A DNA stretch of 64,000 bases from an uncultured Burkholderiales bacterium (GTDB taxonomy: Bacteria > Pseudomonadota > Gammaproteobacteria > Burkholderiales > Burkholderiaceae_C): contig CAMFGY010000007.1 of the NCBI GenBank assembly GCA_945952065.1, positions 124,001-188,000 on the forward strand, in the 5' to 3' direction. The translations under genes and the position numbers were made by a program. Positions within the stretch are counted from its first letter, which is position 1. Every line of letters begins with the position of its first letter. The notes under the pieces were generated by a model. That model ran no database searches, was not told the DNA's origin, and saw only the letters and a list, made by a program, of their open reading frames with translations. Below, piece after piece: positions 54,933-63,338 of this stretch.

Positions 54933-56132
54933 ATGAAGCCTTTCAAGCGTCCTTCCGCCCTGCCCTCCCGAGCCCTAGCCGGGCGTCGCCGCCTGACCGT
55001 GCTGGCGGGATTCGGGCTGCTGGCCGCCAGTTTGGCGCTCAGCACCCAAACCGCAGCCGCCAGCAGTCCCAGCGAACCGGGCCAGAACACGCCGCTGAAG
55101 ACGCTGCTGATCGCCCCACAAGCCCAGCAGGGCCAAGACAGCCGCGACGCCGTCGTGGAGGCCTTGCGCCAAACCGTGGTTGCCGCCCAGGTGCCTGGGG
55201 CCATTGTGCAAATGGAAGTCAAGGTGGGCGACCGAGTCCGCGCGGGCCAAGTCTTGATGCGCATCGATGCCCGCCAGGCCGAACAAAGCGCGCAAGCCAG
55301 TGAGGCACAAGCCCAGGCCGCACGTGCTCAGGGGCTGCTGGCTGCTCGGGAATTTGAACGCCAGCAACAGCTCTTCAAACAAAACTACATCAGCCAAGCC
55401 GCGCTGGACCAGGCCGAGGCCCAGTACAAAGCCAGCCAAGCGCAGGTGCAAGCGCAGTTGGCCCAGGTCGGCGTGGCGCGCACCCAAAGTGGCTTCAGCA
55501 TTGTGCGCAGCCCTTATGCCGGCATCGTGGCCGAACTGCCCGTCACGCTCGGTGATATGGCGCAGCCCGGCCGCGCACTGGCAACGATCTATGACCCCGC
55601 CGCCTTGCGGGTGAGCACCCATCTGCCGCAAAGCCTGATCCAAGAACTGCAAGGTTTGCAAAGCAAGGGCCAGCTCGACAAAGCACAGTTCCGCATCGAA
55701 TTGCCCGGCTTGGGCAGAGCGAGGCCCCCCATCACGCCGAGCCAGATTCAGATCCTGCCCACGGTGGACCCGGCTTCGCTGACCCAAGAATTGCGCCTTG
55801 ATTTGCCCGCTGAACTCCAAGGCGCGGTGCCCGGCATGTTTGCCCGGGTGCACTGGTCCAAACGCTTGCCAGTGGGCGGCACCAGCACGCAAACAAGCGC
55901 GCAAACAAGCGCCCAGGCAGGGGTGAGCGCCGGCGCCTTGCTCGTGCCCCGCAGCGCCGTGCTCAAACGTGCCGAATTGATGGCGGTTTACGTCTTGGAC
56001 GCCAAGGGTCAGCCGCTGCTGCGACAGGTGCGCCTGGGCAAGCTGCAAGGCGATCAACAAGAAATCCTCAGCGGTCTGAATGTGGGCGAGCGCCTGGTGC
56101 TGAACCCGCAAGCCGCCGCGCTTGCGCGCTGA
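54933..56132 (+). CDS. RND efflux periplasmic adaptor (second system)
   Basis: 399 residues. An N-terminal signal/anchor (RRRLTVLAGFGLLAASLALSTQTA) without lipobox, then lipoyl-like halves (VPGAIVQMEVKVGDRVRAGQVL; GFSIVRSPYAGIVAELPVTLGD), a coiled-coil hairpin (about 118-170) and a C-terminal barrel. A QTSAQTSAQ repeat (DNA repeat near 55888-55915) lies in a flexible loop. The permease gene starts 16 bases after the stop. No outer-membrane factor is encoded here, so it probably borrows a TolC/NodT channel such as the one at 45853. Confidence 0.9.
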   Translation: MKPFKRPSALPSRALAGRRRLTVLAGFGLLAASLALSTQTAAASSPSEPGQNTPLKTLLIAPQAQQGQDSRDAVVEALRQTVVAAQVPGAIVQMEVKVGDRVRAGQVLMRIDARQAEQSAQASEAQAQAARAQGLLAAREFERQQQLFKQNYISQAALDQAEAQYKASQAQVQAQLAQVGVARTQSGFSIVRSPYAGIVAELPVTLGDMAQPGRALATIYDPAALRVSTHLPQSLIQELQGLQSKGQLDKAQFRIELPGLGRARPPITPSQIQILPTVDPASLTQELRLDLPAELQGAVPGMFARVHWSKRLPVGGTSTQTSAQTSAQAGVSAGALLVPRSAVLKRAELMAVYVLDAKGQPLLRQVRLGKLQGDQQEILSGLNVGERLVLNPQAAALAR

Positions 56133-56148
56133 AAGAAAGGCGCCCCTG

Positions 56149-59100
56149 ATGAACACCACCCCCACTGAAGCAGATCGCCCCTTGGGCGTTTCAGGGCGCA
56201 TTGCCGCCTTTTTCCAAAGCGCGCAAATCACCCCCTTGCTCGCCCTGGTGGCCTTGCTGCTGGGCGTGTTTGCGGTGCTGGTGACACCACGCGAAGAAGA
56301 GCCGCAGATCAACGTCACCATGGCCAATGTCTTGATCCCCTTCCCGGGCGCCAGTGTGCGGGATGTGGAGCAGATGGTGGCCACACCGGCCGAGCAGGTG
56401 CTGTCGCAAATCAGTGGGGTGGAGCATGTGATGTCGGTCTCCAACCCCGGCATGGCGGTGCTCACCGTGCAGTTCAAGGTGGGGGTGCCGCGCACCGAAG
56501 CCTTGGTCCGGCTGCATGACACCGTCAGCGCCAATGCCGACTGGCTGCCTCAAGGCCTGGGCGTGCAAGCCCCGCTGATCAAACCCAAGGGCATTGATGA
56601 CGTGCCCATCGTCACCCTCACCCTGTTCAGCCGCGATGCCCAGACCGGCGCCTATGACTTGGAGCGCGTGGCGCACAGCATGGAGATCGAACTCAAGCGC
56701 GTGCCCGGCACTCGCGAGGTCAAGAGCTTGGGTGGCCCGGGGCGTGCGGTCTTGGTCGAGATGGACCCTGCCCGCATGAACAGCGTGGGTTTGACCGTGG
56801 CTGAGCTGCGTCAAGCCTTGCAATCCGCCAATGCCGGCCTGCCTTTGGGTGATCTGTTGCAAGGCGGCAAAGCGGTGGCCCTAGAGGCCGGGCCATTTCT
56901 TGAATCTGCACAGGACCTGGAGACTTTGTTGGTCGGCGTGCGTGCCGACAAGCCCGTCTTTCTGCGCGATGTGGCTCAGATTGTCGACGGCCCCGCCACG
57001 CCGACGCGTTATGTCTGGCACGGTGTCGGTGGCGCGTCCCCGCTCTCGCAGCGCTTTGAGGCGCCGGCCCTGACGATCTCGGTTACCAAGAAGGCGGGCG
57101 AGAACGCCATTGACGTGGCCAATGCCGTGATGCAGCGCGTAGACAGTCTGCGCAACACCGTGATTCCCGCCAATGTGGAAGTGAGCGAAACCCGCAACTA
57201 CGGCGCCACGGCCAATGACAAAGCCCAAAAGCTGATTCAAAAACTGATGTTTGCCACCGCCTCGGTGGTGGCCTTGGTCTTTGTGGCGCTGGGGCGCCGC
57301 GAAGCTGCGATTGTGGGCGCCGCGGTGGTGCTGACCCTCACTGTCACCTTGTTCGCCTCCTGGGCCTGGGGCTTCACCTTGAACCGGGTGTCTTTGTTTG
57401 CCCTGATCTTTTCGATTGGCATCTTGGTGGACGATGCCATCGTGGTGGTGGAGAACATCCATCGCCACCAGCAGCTCTACCCGGGCCGCAGCCTGGCCCA
57501 GATCATTCCTGGCGCGGTCGATGAAGTGGGTGGCCCCACCATCTTGGCCACCTTGACCGTGATTGCCGCCTTGCTGCCCATGGCTTTTGTTTCCGGCCTG
57601 ATGGGCCCGTATATGAGCCCCATCCCCATCAATGCCAGCATGGGCATGCTGCTGTCATTGGCGATTGCCTTTGTGGTCACGCCCTGGCTGGCGCGACTGG
57701 GCATGAAGGCCCTGCCCGCCGGCTCGACCACGGACCCGCATGCGCTGCATGGCTTATCGGCCAAATTGGCGCCGCTGTTCGAACGGGTCTTCAAACCCCT
57801 GCTGGACCGACAGCGCGGCGCGCGCAATCGCGGGCTTTTGGGCCTCATGATCGCGGGGCTGATCGCTTTGTCTTTGCTCTTGCCGGCCACCGGTTGGGTG
57901 CTGTTGAAGATGCTGCCCTTTGACAACAAATCAGAGTTCCAAGTCATTGTGGACATGCCCGCAGGCACGCCGCTGGAACAAACCGCGGCCGTCTTGCGCG
58001 AGTTGGGCGCGCAGCTCGCACAGACGCCCGAGGTCAGCCACTATCAGGCCTATGCGGGCACAGCGGCCCCCATCAACTTCAATGGCCTGGTGCGCCAGTA
58101 CCAGCTGCGCAGCAGCAGCCACCAAGGTGACTTGCAGGTCAATTTGGTGGACAAGCAGCACCGCAAAGAGCAAAGCCATGCGATTGCGACCCGCTTGCGC
58201 CCGGCTTTGCAAGAGATTGGTCGCCGCCATGGCGCCAATGTGAAGGTGGTCGAAGTGCCGCCAGGCCCGCCGGTGCTTTCGCCCATCGTGGCCGAAATCT
58301 ACGGTCCCGACGCTGAGGGGCGGCAGGCCCTGGCCCGTCAGGTGCGTGCGGTATTCGAAAAAACCGAGGGCTTGGTCGATGTGGACGACAGCAGCATCGC
58401 CGCCGCACCCCGCAAGCTGCTGCTGGTGGATCGCAGCAAGGCCGCGCGCTTGGGCGTGTCCCAACAAACCATTGTCAGCACCTTGCAAGCGGGTTTGGCG
58501 GGAGATCCGGTCAGCTATTTGCATGATGGCGCCAAATACCCCGCCGCGGCCACCCTGGTCTTGCCCGCCAGCTCGCAGGGTGACTTGAACGCCTTGCTGT
58601 CTTTGAGCGTGCGCTCGACGGCAGGCAAGCTGATCCCGATTCAAGAACTGGTGCATATCAGTGACAGCTTGCGTGAGCAGCCCGTTTATCACAAGGATCT
58701 CTTGCCCGTGAATCTGGTGGTGGCCGATATGGCGGGTCGCTTGGACAGCCCGCTCTACGGCATGTTTGGCATGCGGGCAGCGCTGCAAAAAATCACAACA
58801 CCCGACGGCGGCCGCCTGCAGGAGTACTTCATTCGCCAACCATCCGATGCTTACCGGGCTTATGCCCTCAAATGGGATGGCGAGTGGCAAGTGACTTATG
58901 AAACCTTCCGCGATATGGGGCTAGCCTATGGCGTTGGCTTGGTCTTGATCTACCTCTTGGTGGTGGCGCAGTTCGCCTCCTACCTGACGCCTTTGATCAT
59001 CATGGCGCCGATCCCGCTGACCCTGATCGGCGTGATGCCCGGTCACGCTTTGCTGGGGGCCCAGTACACCGCCACCAGCATGATCGGCATGATTGCCCTG

Positions 59101-59409
59101 GCGGGCATCATTGTGCGCAACTCCATTCTCTTGGTGGACTTCATCAACCTGCAGGTGCGCACTGGCATGCCGTTTGAGCGAGCCATCGTCAGCTCGGCCA
59201 TCACCCGCGCACAGCCCATCATGTTGACCGGCTTGGCCGCCATGATGGGAGCCTTCTTCATCCTGGATGACCCCATCTTCAACGGTCTGGCCATCTCCTT
59301 GATCTTCGGAATTTTTGTATCGACCCTGTTGACGCTGGTGGTGATTCCCACCCTGTACTACATGGCCTATCGGCACCGCTTGTCTGTGTTAACGGGCAAG
59401 TCCGACTGA
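56149..59409 (+). CDS. RND efflux permease (second system)
   Basis: 1086 residues, about 40 longer than the first pump, from MNTTPTEADRPLG. Helix 4 carries the proton-relay pair Asp428-Asp429 (GILVDDAIVVVEN). VTPREEEPQINV and GIIVRNSILLVDF mark it as a member of the acriflavin-resistance-like branch that differs from AcrB (Asn in RNSI rather than KNGI). Substrate unknown. Its operon partners (adaptor before, DUF2892 and OsmC after) and a divergent rhodanese point to sulfur or electrophile stress rather than general drug efflux (inference). Confidence 0.92.
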   Translation: MNTTPTEADRPLGVSGRIAAFFQSAQITPLLALVALLLGVFAVLVTPREEEPQINVTMANVLIPFPGASVRDVEQMVATPAEQVLSQISGVEHVMSVSNPGMAVLTVQFKVGVPRTEALVRLHDTVSANADWLPQGLGVQAPLIKPKGIDDVPIVTLTLFSRDAQTGAYDLERVAHSMEIELKRVPGTREVKSLGGPGRAVLVEMDPARMNSVGLTVAELRQALQSANAGLPLGDLLQGGKAVALEAGPFLESAQDLETLLVGVRADKPVFLRDVAQIVDGPATPTRYVWHGVGGASPLSQRFEAPALTISVTKKAGENAIDVANAVMQRVDSLRNTVIPANVEVSETRNYGATANDKAQKLIQKLMFATASVVALVFVALGRREAAIVGAAVVLTLTVTLFASWAWGFTLNRVSLFALIFSIGILVDDAIVVVENIHRHQQLYPGRSLAQIIPGAVDEVGGPTILATLTVIAALLPMAFVSGLMGPYMSPIPINASMGMLLSLAIAFVVTPWLARLGMKALPAGSTTDPHALHGLSAKLAPLFERVFKPLLDRQRGARNRGLLGLMIAGLIALSLLLPATGWVLLKMLPFDNKSEFQVIVDMPAGTPLEQTAAVLRELGAQLAQTPEVSHYQAYAGTAAPINFNGLVRQYQLRSSSHQGDLQVNLVDKQHRKEQSHAIATRLRPALQEIGRRHGANVKVVEVPPGPPVLSPIVAEIYGPDAEGRQALARQVRAVFEKTEGLVDVDDSSIAAAPRKLLLVDRSKAARLGVSQQTIVSTLQAGLAGDPVSYLHDGAKYPAAATLVLPASSQGDLNALLSLSVRSTAGKLIPIQELVHISDSLREQPVYHKDLLPVNLVVADMAGRLDSPLYGMFGMRAALQKITTPDGGRLQEYFIRQPSDAYRAYALKWDGEWQVTYETFRDMGLAYGVGLVLIYLLVVAQFASYLTPLIIMAPIPLTLIGVMPGHALLGAQYTATSMIGMIALAGIIVRNSILLVDFINLQVRTGMPFERAIVSSAITRAQPIMLTGLAAMMGAFFILDDPIFNGLAISLIFGIFVSTLLTLVVIPTLYYMAYRHRLSVLTGKSD

Positions 59410-59456
59410 CCTTTTCCCTCCCACATGGCTTCCAACCTTCACACCCAGGAGTTTTT

Positions 59457-59666
59457 ATGAGTACATGGCAAATCGTACGCGTCGTGGCCGGCAGCTTCAT
59501 CTTGTTGTCGCTGGCATTGGGCATCCCCGGCAGCCCGATCTATCTGAGCCAATGGTGGCTGGCCTTCACCGCCTTTGTAGGCGCCAATCTGTTGCAAAGC
59601 GGTCTGACCCGTTGGTGTCTGATGGAGAGCCTCTTGGCCAAGCTCGGGCTGCGCCGCGAGGCTTGA
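59457..59666 (+). CDS. DUF2892 small membrane protein
   Basis: 69 residues, GGAG six bases before the ATG. Two hydrophobic helices (about 6-26 and 31-50) and a short basic end, the pattern of the DUF2892 (YgaP-type membrane) domain, often found fused to or beside rhodaneses. MSTWQIVRVVAGSFIL, GIPGSPIYLSQWWLAF and NLLQSGLTRWCLME are recognisable. Lies 47 bases after the permease and 43 bases before the OsmC gene, so it is in the same operon. It may anchor or pass sulfur between partners; exact function unknown. Confidence 0.82.
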   Translation: MSTWQIVRVVAGSFILLSLALGIPGSPIYLSQWWLAFTAFVGANLLQSGLTRWCLMESLLAKLGLRREA

Positions 59667-59709
59667 AGCTAAAGGCCGATTGTGAGCCCCTATTTTGAAA
59701 GGAAGCACG

Positions 59710-60156
59710 ATGTCTGAAGGTCTGGTTCGAGTCCATTTAAACCAAGTGCAGAACTATCAATTCCAAGTTCATTTTGGCGATGCGATGCCCGCATGGCTCG
59801 CTGATGAACCCCCTCCCTTGGGGGCGGGGCAAGGCCCTTCGCCGGTACAGCTGCTGGCGGCCGCGGTGGGCAATTGCCTGAGCGACTCATTGCTCTTCGC
59901 CTTGCGAAAATTCAAACAAGCGCCGGAACCCATCCATTGCGAAGTGGATGCCGAAGTGGGCCGCAATGCGGAGGGCCGGATGCGGGTCTTGCAGCTGAAG
60001 GCCAAATTGACCTTGGGCGTAGCGGCTGCGCAATTGGCGCAACTGGACCGGGTCTTGAGCAGCTTCGAAGCCTATTGCACCGTCACGCAAAGTGTGGGGG
60101 CAGGCATTCCGGTTCAAGTTCAAGTCTGGGATGCCCAGGGGCAGCAACTGAAGTGA
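59710..60156 (+). CDS. OsmC-family peroxiredoxin-like protein
   Basis: 148 residues from MSEGLVRV (AAGGA upstream). The two reactive cysteines of OsmC/Ohr proteins are present: Cys56 in AAAVGNCLSDSL and Cys123 in FEAYCTVTQSV. Such proteins reduce organic hydroperoxides and, in some cases, polysulfides. It is the last gene of the RND2-DUF2892 operon. Combined with the divergent rhodanese, this is a consistent thiol/sulfur stress set. Confidence 0.87.
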   Translation: MSEGLVRVHLNQVQNYQFQVHFGDAMPAWLADEPPPLGAGQGPSPVQLLAAAVGNCLSDSLLFALRKFKQAPEPIHCEVDAEVGRNAEGRMRVLQLKAKLTLGVAAAQLAQLDRVLSSFEAYCTVTQSVGAGIPVQVQVWDAQGQQLK

Positions 60157-60199
60157 TTGGATGGCGGGCTCCGGCTGGCAAGCCGCATCCTGGTGCCCG

Positions 60200-61120
60200 T
60201 CAAGGCTCCCGGCCCAAGTTTGCGAGGTATTTTTTTTGCAACTTGGCCACGCTGCCCTCGGCTTCCAACTCCCGGTAGGCCTGCAGCCAGCGCTCGGCTT
60301 CAGCCTTGTCCAGCGAGAGTGAAGTCGCCATATAGAGCTCTGCAGTCTTCAAGCTCAAGCCGCGATTGAAATTGGCGGCCTTGTAGCCGAACTCTGCAAT
60401 TGCCGCTCGCAACATCGGCTCGCCCGCATAGATGGCGTCGATGTGTTGACGTTCGAGCAAGCGCAGCAATTCTTTGTAGTCCTTGCCCTCCAAGATCTGG
60501 CTGAAGTTCTCGGCCTGCAAATTCTTGATGATGGGCGAGCCCCGCAAAACACCGATGCGCCGTGCTTTCAGCGCTTCGGCGTCGAAGCGGTCGAAGGGGT
60601 CCGATGCCCGACTGAAAAAGGTGTAGTGCACCGTGGTCAGGGGAATGAGCCAATTGAAGCGTGTTTCGCGGTCAGGTGTGCGTGCCAGCGGAAACACCCC
60701 ATACGAGGCGCCCTCTTGCGCCATGCGGACGGCACGCGCCCAAGGATAGAAGTGGGTTTCGCCGCTTCGATTCAGCTTGCTGCGCATCAGCGCTGCCAAG
60801 TCAATGGCCAAACCCTGGGGCCCTTGTGGGCCCTGCCATGCAAACGGCGGCAACTCACCCGCCACCCATTGCAGCGCTGCTTGTGAGCGTGCTGGTGGGG
60901 GAGACCCGGGGCCGGCCGGCGCCGCGCTCGCGGCCAAGGTCAGCATCCCGGCCATCAGCACCGGCAACAGCTGGCGAGCTTGTGGAGGCTGCGGTCTGAG
61001 CAAAGCCTGTGCTTGCAAGCTGATTCGCTCAGCCCTCTTGGCGGAAGCTGCGGCGCAGCTTTTGCGGTGAAGAACAAAGCGCCTCAGGAAACACTGCAAA
61101 GAAAAAACAATTGAGTGCAT
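60200..61120 (-). CDS. Periplasmic solute-binding protein, family 3 type
   Basis: About 306 residues if it starts at MHSIVF (61120); the hydrophobic signal (QLLPVLMAGMLTLAASAAPAG) lies some 50 residues in, so the true start may be a later TTG. The mature part matches the amino-acid-type binding fold: WVAGELPPFAWQGPQGPQG, then GVFPLARTPDRETRF and RRIGVLRGSPI, ending in YRELEAEGSVAKLQKKYL. No ABC permease or ATPase gene is adjacent, so it is an orphan; some homologues act as sensors. Ligand unknown. Confidence 0.8.
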   Translation of the reverse strand: MHSIVFSLQCFLRRFVLHRKSCAAASAKRAERISLQAQALLRPQPPQARQLLPVLMAGMLTLAASAAPAGPGSPPPARSQAALQWVAGELPPFAWQGPQGPQGLAIDLAALMRSKLNRSGETHFYPWARAVRMAQEGASYGVFPLARTPDRETRFNWLIPLTTVHYTFFSRASDPFDRFDAEALKARRIGVLRGSPIIKNLQAENFSQILEGKDYKELLRLLERQHIDAIYAGEPMLRAAIAEFGYKAANFNRGLSLKTAELYMATSLSLDKAEAERWLQAYRELEAEGSVAKLQKKYLANLGREP

Positions 61121-61192
61121 CGGCTGATTAGGTTTTAGGTCAGCCTCCCTGTCTGCAGCGCCCAACTCTACACCGCAAGCCCGGGTCTGCGT

Positions 61193-61960
61193 TCACATGG
61201 CCTTGAACAAATGCACATAGGCCCGGCTGACCGGCAATTCTTTGTCATGGCCTTTGATACGCAGGAACAAGCGGCTTTGTTCGTCCCGTCGAGTGCCGGC
61301 CAGATGGACGAGATTGATCACGGTGGAGCGATGCACCTGCCAGAACTGTTCGGGGTCCAGCTGCCCCAGCAAATCCACAATGGGGGTGCGGATCAGGTGC
61401 TCAGCCGCCGCGGTTTGCACCACGGTGTATTTGTCATCGGCGTGGAAGAACAAAACGTCTTCAACAGGCACCTGATGCATGAGCTCACCACTGGCGGCGC
61501 GAACAAAGCGCAGGCGTGTTGGCTGAACCGGCGCGGGCCCGGTTTGCAGCGGGGGCATCAGGCGCTGCAAGGCATCGGCCAAGCGTCTATCCTCCAAGGC
61601 AGCAAGCTGGGAGGAACGAATCCTGTCCAGTGTTCGAGCCAAACGCTCCGTCTTCAAGGGTTTGAGCAGGTAGTCCAGCGCCGCCGCCTCAAAGGCCTCG
61701 ATCGCATAGTCGTCATAGGCCGTGACAAAGACCACCCGGGTCTGGCCTTCAATGCCTTGCGCCACCTCCAAGCCCGTCAATCCCGGCATCTGGATGTCCA
61801 AAAAAGCCAGCTCCGGCTGCAATCGGGCGATCTGCTCAGCCGCTTCCACCCCATTCTTGGCGATGGCCACAATCTCCAGCTCTGGCCAGAGTTGGTTCAA
61901 CTGCTGCTTCAGGTATTGCGCCAGATGCGGCTCGTCATCGGCGATCAGGACTCGGGTCAT
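61193..61960 (-). CDS. LytTR-type response regulator
   Basis: 255 residues. Receiver domain (1-120) with Asp8-Asp9, phosphoacceptor Asp55 (LAFLDIQMPG), Thr/Ala switch at FVTAYDDYA and Lys at LLKPLK. C-terminal LytTR DNA-binding domain (about 150-252) with VEDVLFFHADDKYTVV and FWQVHRSTVINL. Family of AlgR/LytR/VirR regulators that bend DNA at direct repeats. Its ATG overlaps the kinase stop as ATGA, so the two form one operon. Target genes are unknown; the adjacent solute-binding gene lies downstream on the same strand. Confidence 0.92.
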   Translation of the reverse strand: MTRVLIADDEPHLAQYLKQQLNQLWPELEIVAIAKNGVEAAEQIARLQPELAFLDIQMPGLTGLEVAQGIEGQTRVVFVTAYDDYAIEAFEAAALDYLLKPLKTERLARTLDRIRSSQLAALEDRRLADALQRLMPPLQTGPAPVQPTRLRFVRAASGELMHQVPVEDVLFFHADDKYTVVQTAAAEHLIRTPIVDLLGQLDPEQFWQVHRSTVINLVHLAGTRRDEQSRLFLRIKGHDKELPVSRAYVHLFKAM

Positions 61961-63132
61961 GGTGTTTCAAGAACGGCGGATTTTCCGCGGGTGTAGGGAA
62001 GGTTCAAGGTCGCCAGGGTTCCGACGGCTTGCTGCGTTAGCTGCAGGCTGGCATTGTGGGGGTAGAGGCTTTGCAGCCGCGCACGGATATTCCCCAGGGC
62101 CAGCCCCGCCCCTGCTCTGCGCCCGGGTCGCCTCGGCGCGTCCAGCCCAAGCCCGTCGTCGTCCACTTGCAGTTCCAGTCGGTCGTTCAATACCTTGGCG
62201 CGAATCACAATGCGACCGCCTTCCACCTTGGGCTCCAGGCCGTGATGGATGGCGTTTTCAATCAAAGGCTGCAAGAGCAAGGGCGGCAGCACGGCGGCGC
62301 GCGCCTCTCCGCTGGCTTCGATTCGGAAGCTCAGGCGCTCGTTCATGCGGATCTGCAAGAGTTGCAAATAGCTTTGCGCCATGTCCAACTCCGAGCCCAG
62401 GGTGCTGTTGCCATCACGCAGTTGCCCCAAAGAGGCCCGCAAATAGTCGGTGAAGGCCTCCAACATCTGTTTGGCGCGGGGGGCATCGTAGTCAATCAAG
62501 CTCTGCACATTGGCCAGCGTATTGAACAGGAAGTGCGGCTCGATCTGCCCTTGCAGCAGACGCAGCTGCGCTTCGGTGGCGGCCAGTTGCAAGGCTTGCT
62601 GCTTGCTGCGCATCTTCCACCAAAAGAGATTGGCGCCCGTGATCAACAAGGTCAAAAAGCCGAACACGCGCAGGTTTGCGGGTTGATTCAAAAAGCTGCC
62701 GAGCAGATCCAGCTTCATCCAATGGCCCAGCAACACCATGCCCAAGGCGCCGCCTATCATCGTGCCCGTGATGCCCACCGCAGCCGCAAAAAGCCCCGCT
62801 TGCCAGTGGCCGTGCCAGGCCTTCAGCTTGGTCATCATGAACTCGGGCATTAACAGCTCCAAGCTGCGAAACATGGCGTGGATGGCGTAGGAAATGCACA
62901 AACACAGCACCAGATTGGCCCCCAGGGTGGGCAGCAGCCACGCCTTGTCGAGCAAGCGCCCCAGAATCAGACCCGGCACCAGCGTGAACAAGAGTGCAAA
63001 CGCCAGGCCAATGCCGGCACTGATGAGCAAACGCGCCCAAGTCGGCTCTTCACGCTCGCGCATCGGCACCGTGAAGGAACGCCAGGCTTGCTGAAGGCCT
63101 GATGCAAAGCCCTGAGTCAATGAAGTATTCAT
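61957..63132 (-). CDS. LytS/AlgZ-type sensor histidine kinase
   Basis: 391 residues from MNTSLTQG. Several membrane helices (about 34-60, 70-88, 112-138, 153-172) with little periplasmic sequence. The His_kinase domain has the phosphoacceptor His200 in QIEPHFLFNTLANVQ and an ATP-binding region with PLIENAIHHGLEP and DDDGLGLD. Partner of the LytTR regulator encoded next. TACACT (minus strand, 63140-63145) lies 7 bases before the ATG, which supports this start and a leaderless transcript; the open frame continues upstream without a better site. Confidence 0.92.
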   Translation of the reverse strand: MNTSLTQGFASGLQQAWRSFTVPMREREEPTWARLLISAGIGLAFALLFTLVPGLILGRLLDKAWLLPTLGANLVLCLCISYAIHAMFRSLELLMPEFMMTKLKAWHGHWQAGLFAAAVGITGTMIGGALGMVLLGHWMKLDLLGSFLNQPANLRVFGFLTLLITGANLFWWKMRSKQQALQLAATEAQLRLLQGQIEPHFLFNTLANVQSLIDYDAPRAKQMLEAFTDYLRASLGQLRDGNSTLGSELDMAQSYLQLLQIRMNERLSFRIEASGEARAAVLPPLLLQPLIENAIHHGLEPKVEGGRIVIRAKVLNDRLELQVDDDGLGLDAPRRPGRRAGAGLALGNIRARLQSLYPHNASLQLTQQAVGTLATLNLPYTRGKSAVLETP

Positions 63133-63338
63133 GCAGCGCAGTGTAGGCAGGCCCAGCCCGGCCTTGCGGCGCCCAAGCGACGAGTCGACAGCCGGAGCGA
63201 CGAATGGCAAGCGGCCTGTGCAGGCATACACGCCCGGGTCAAGCCCGACAAGGAACAGTCAAATCCCTTGCCTACAATCCGCCCACTGATTTGTTCGCAG
63301 ATCGCGTTTTCTATCCAATCATTCCAAGGGAAGTCCAC
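63133..63338. promoter_or_regulatory. Divergent promoter region of the kinase and the mutase genes
   Basis: Contains TACACT toward the kinase (63140-63145, minus) and TACAAT (63273-63278, plus) as a -10-like element about 60 bases upstream of the mutase ATG. AAGGGAAG before the ATG is its ribosome-binding site. No gene is seen. Confidence 0.45.
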
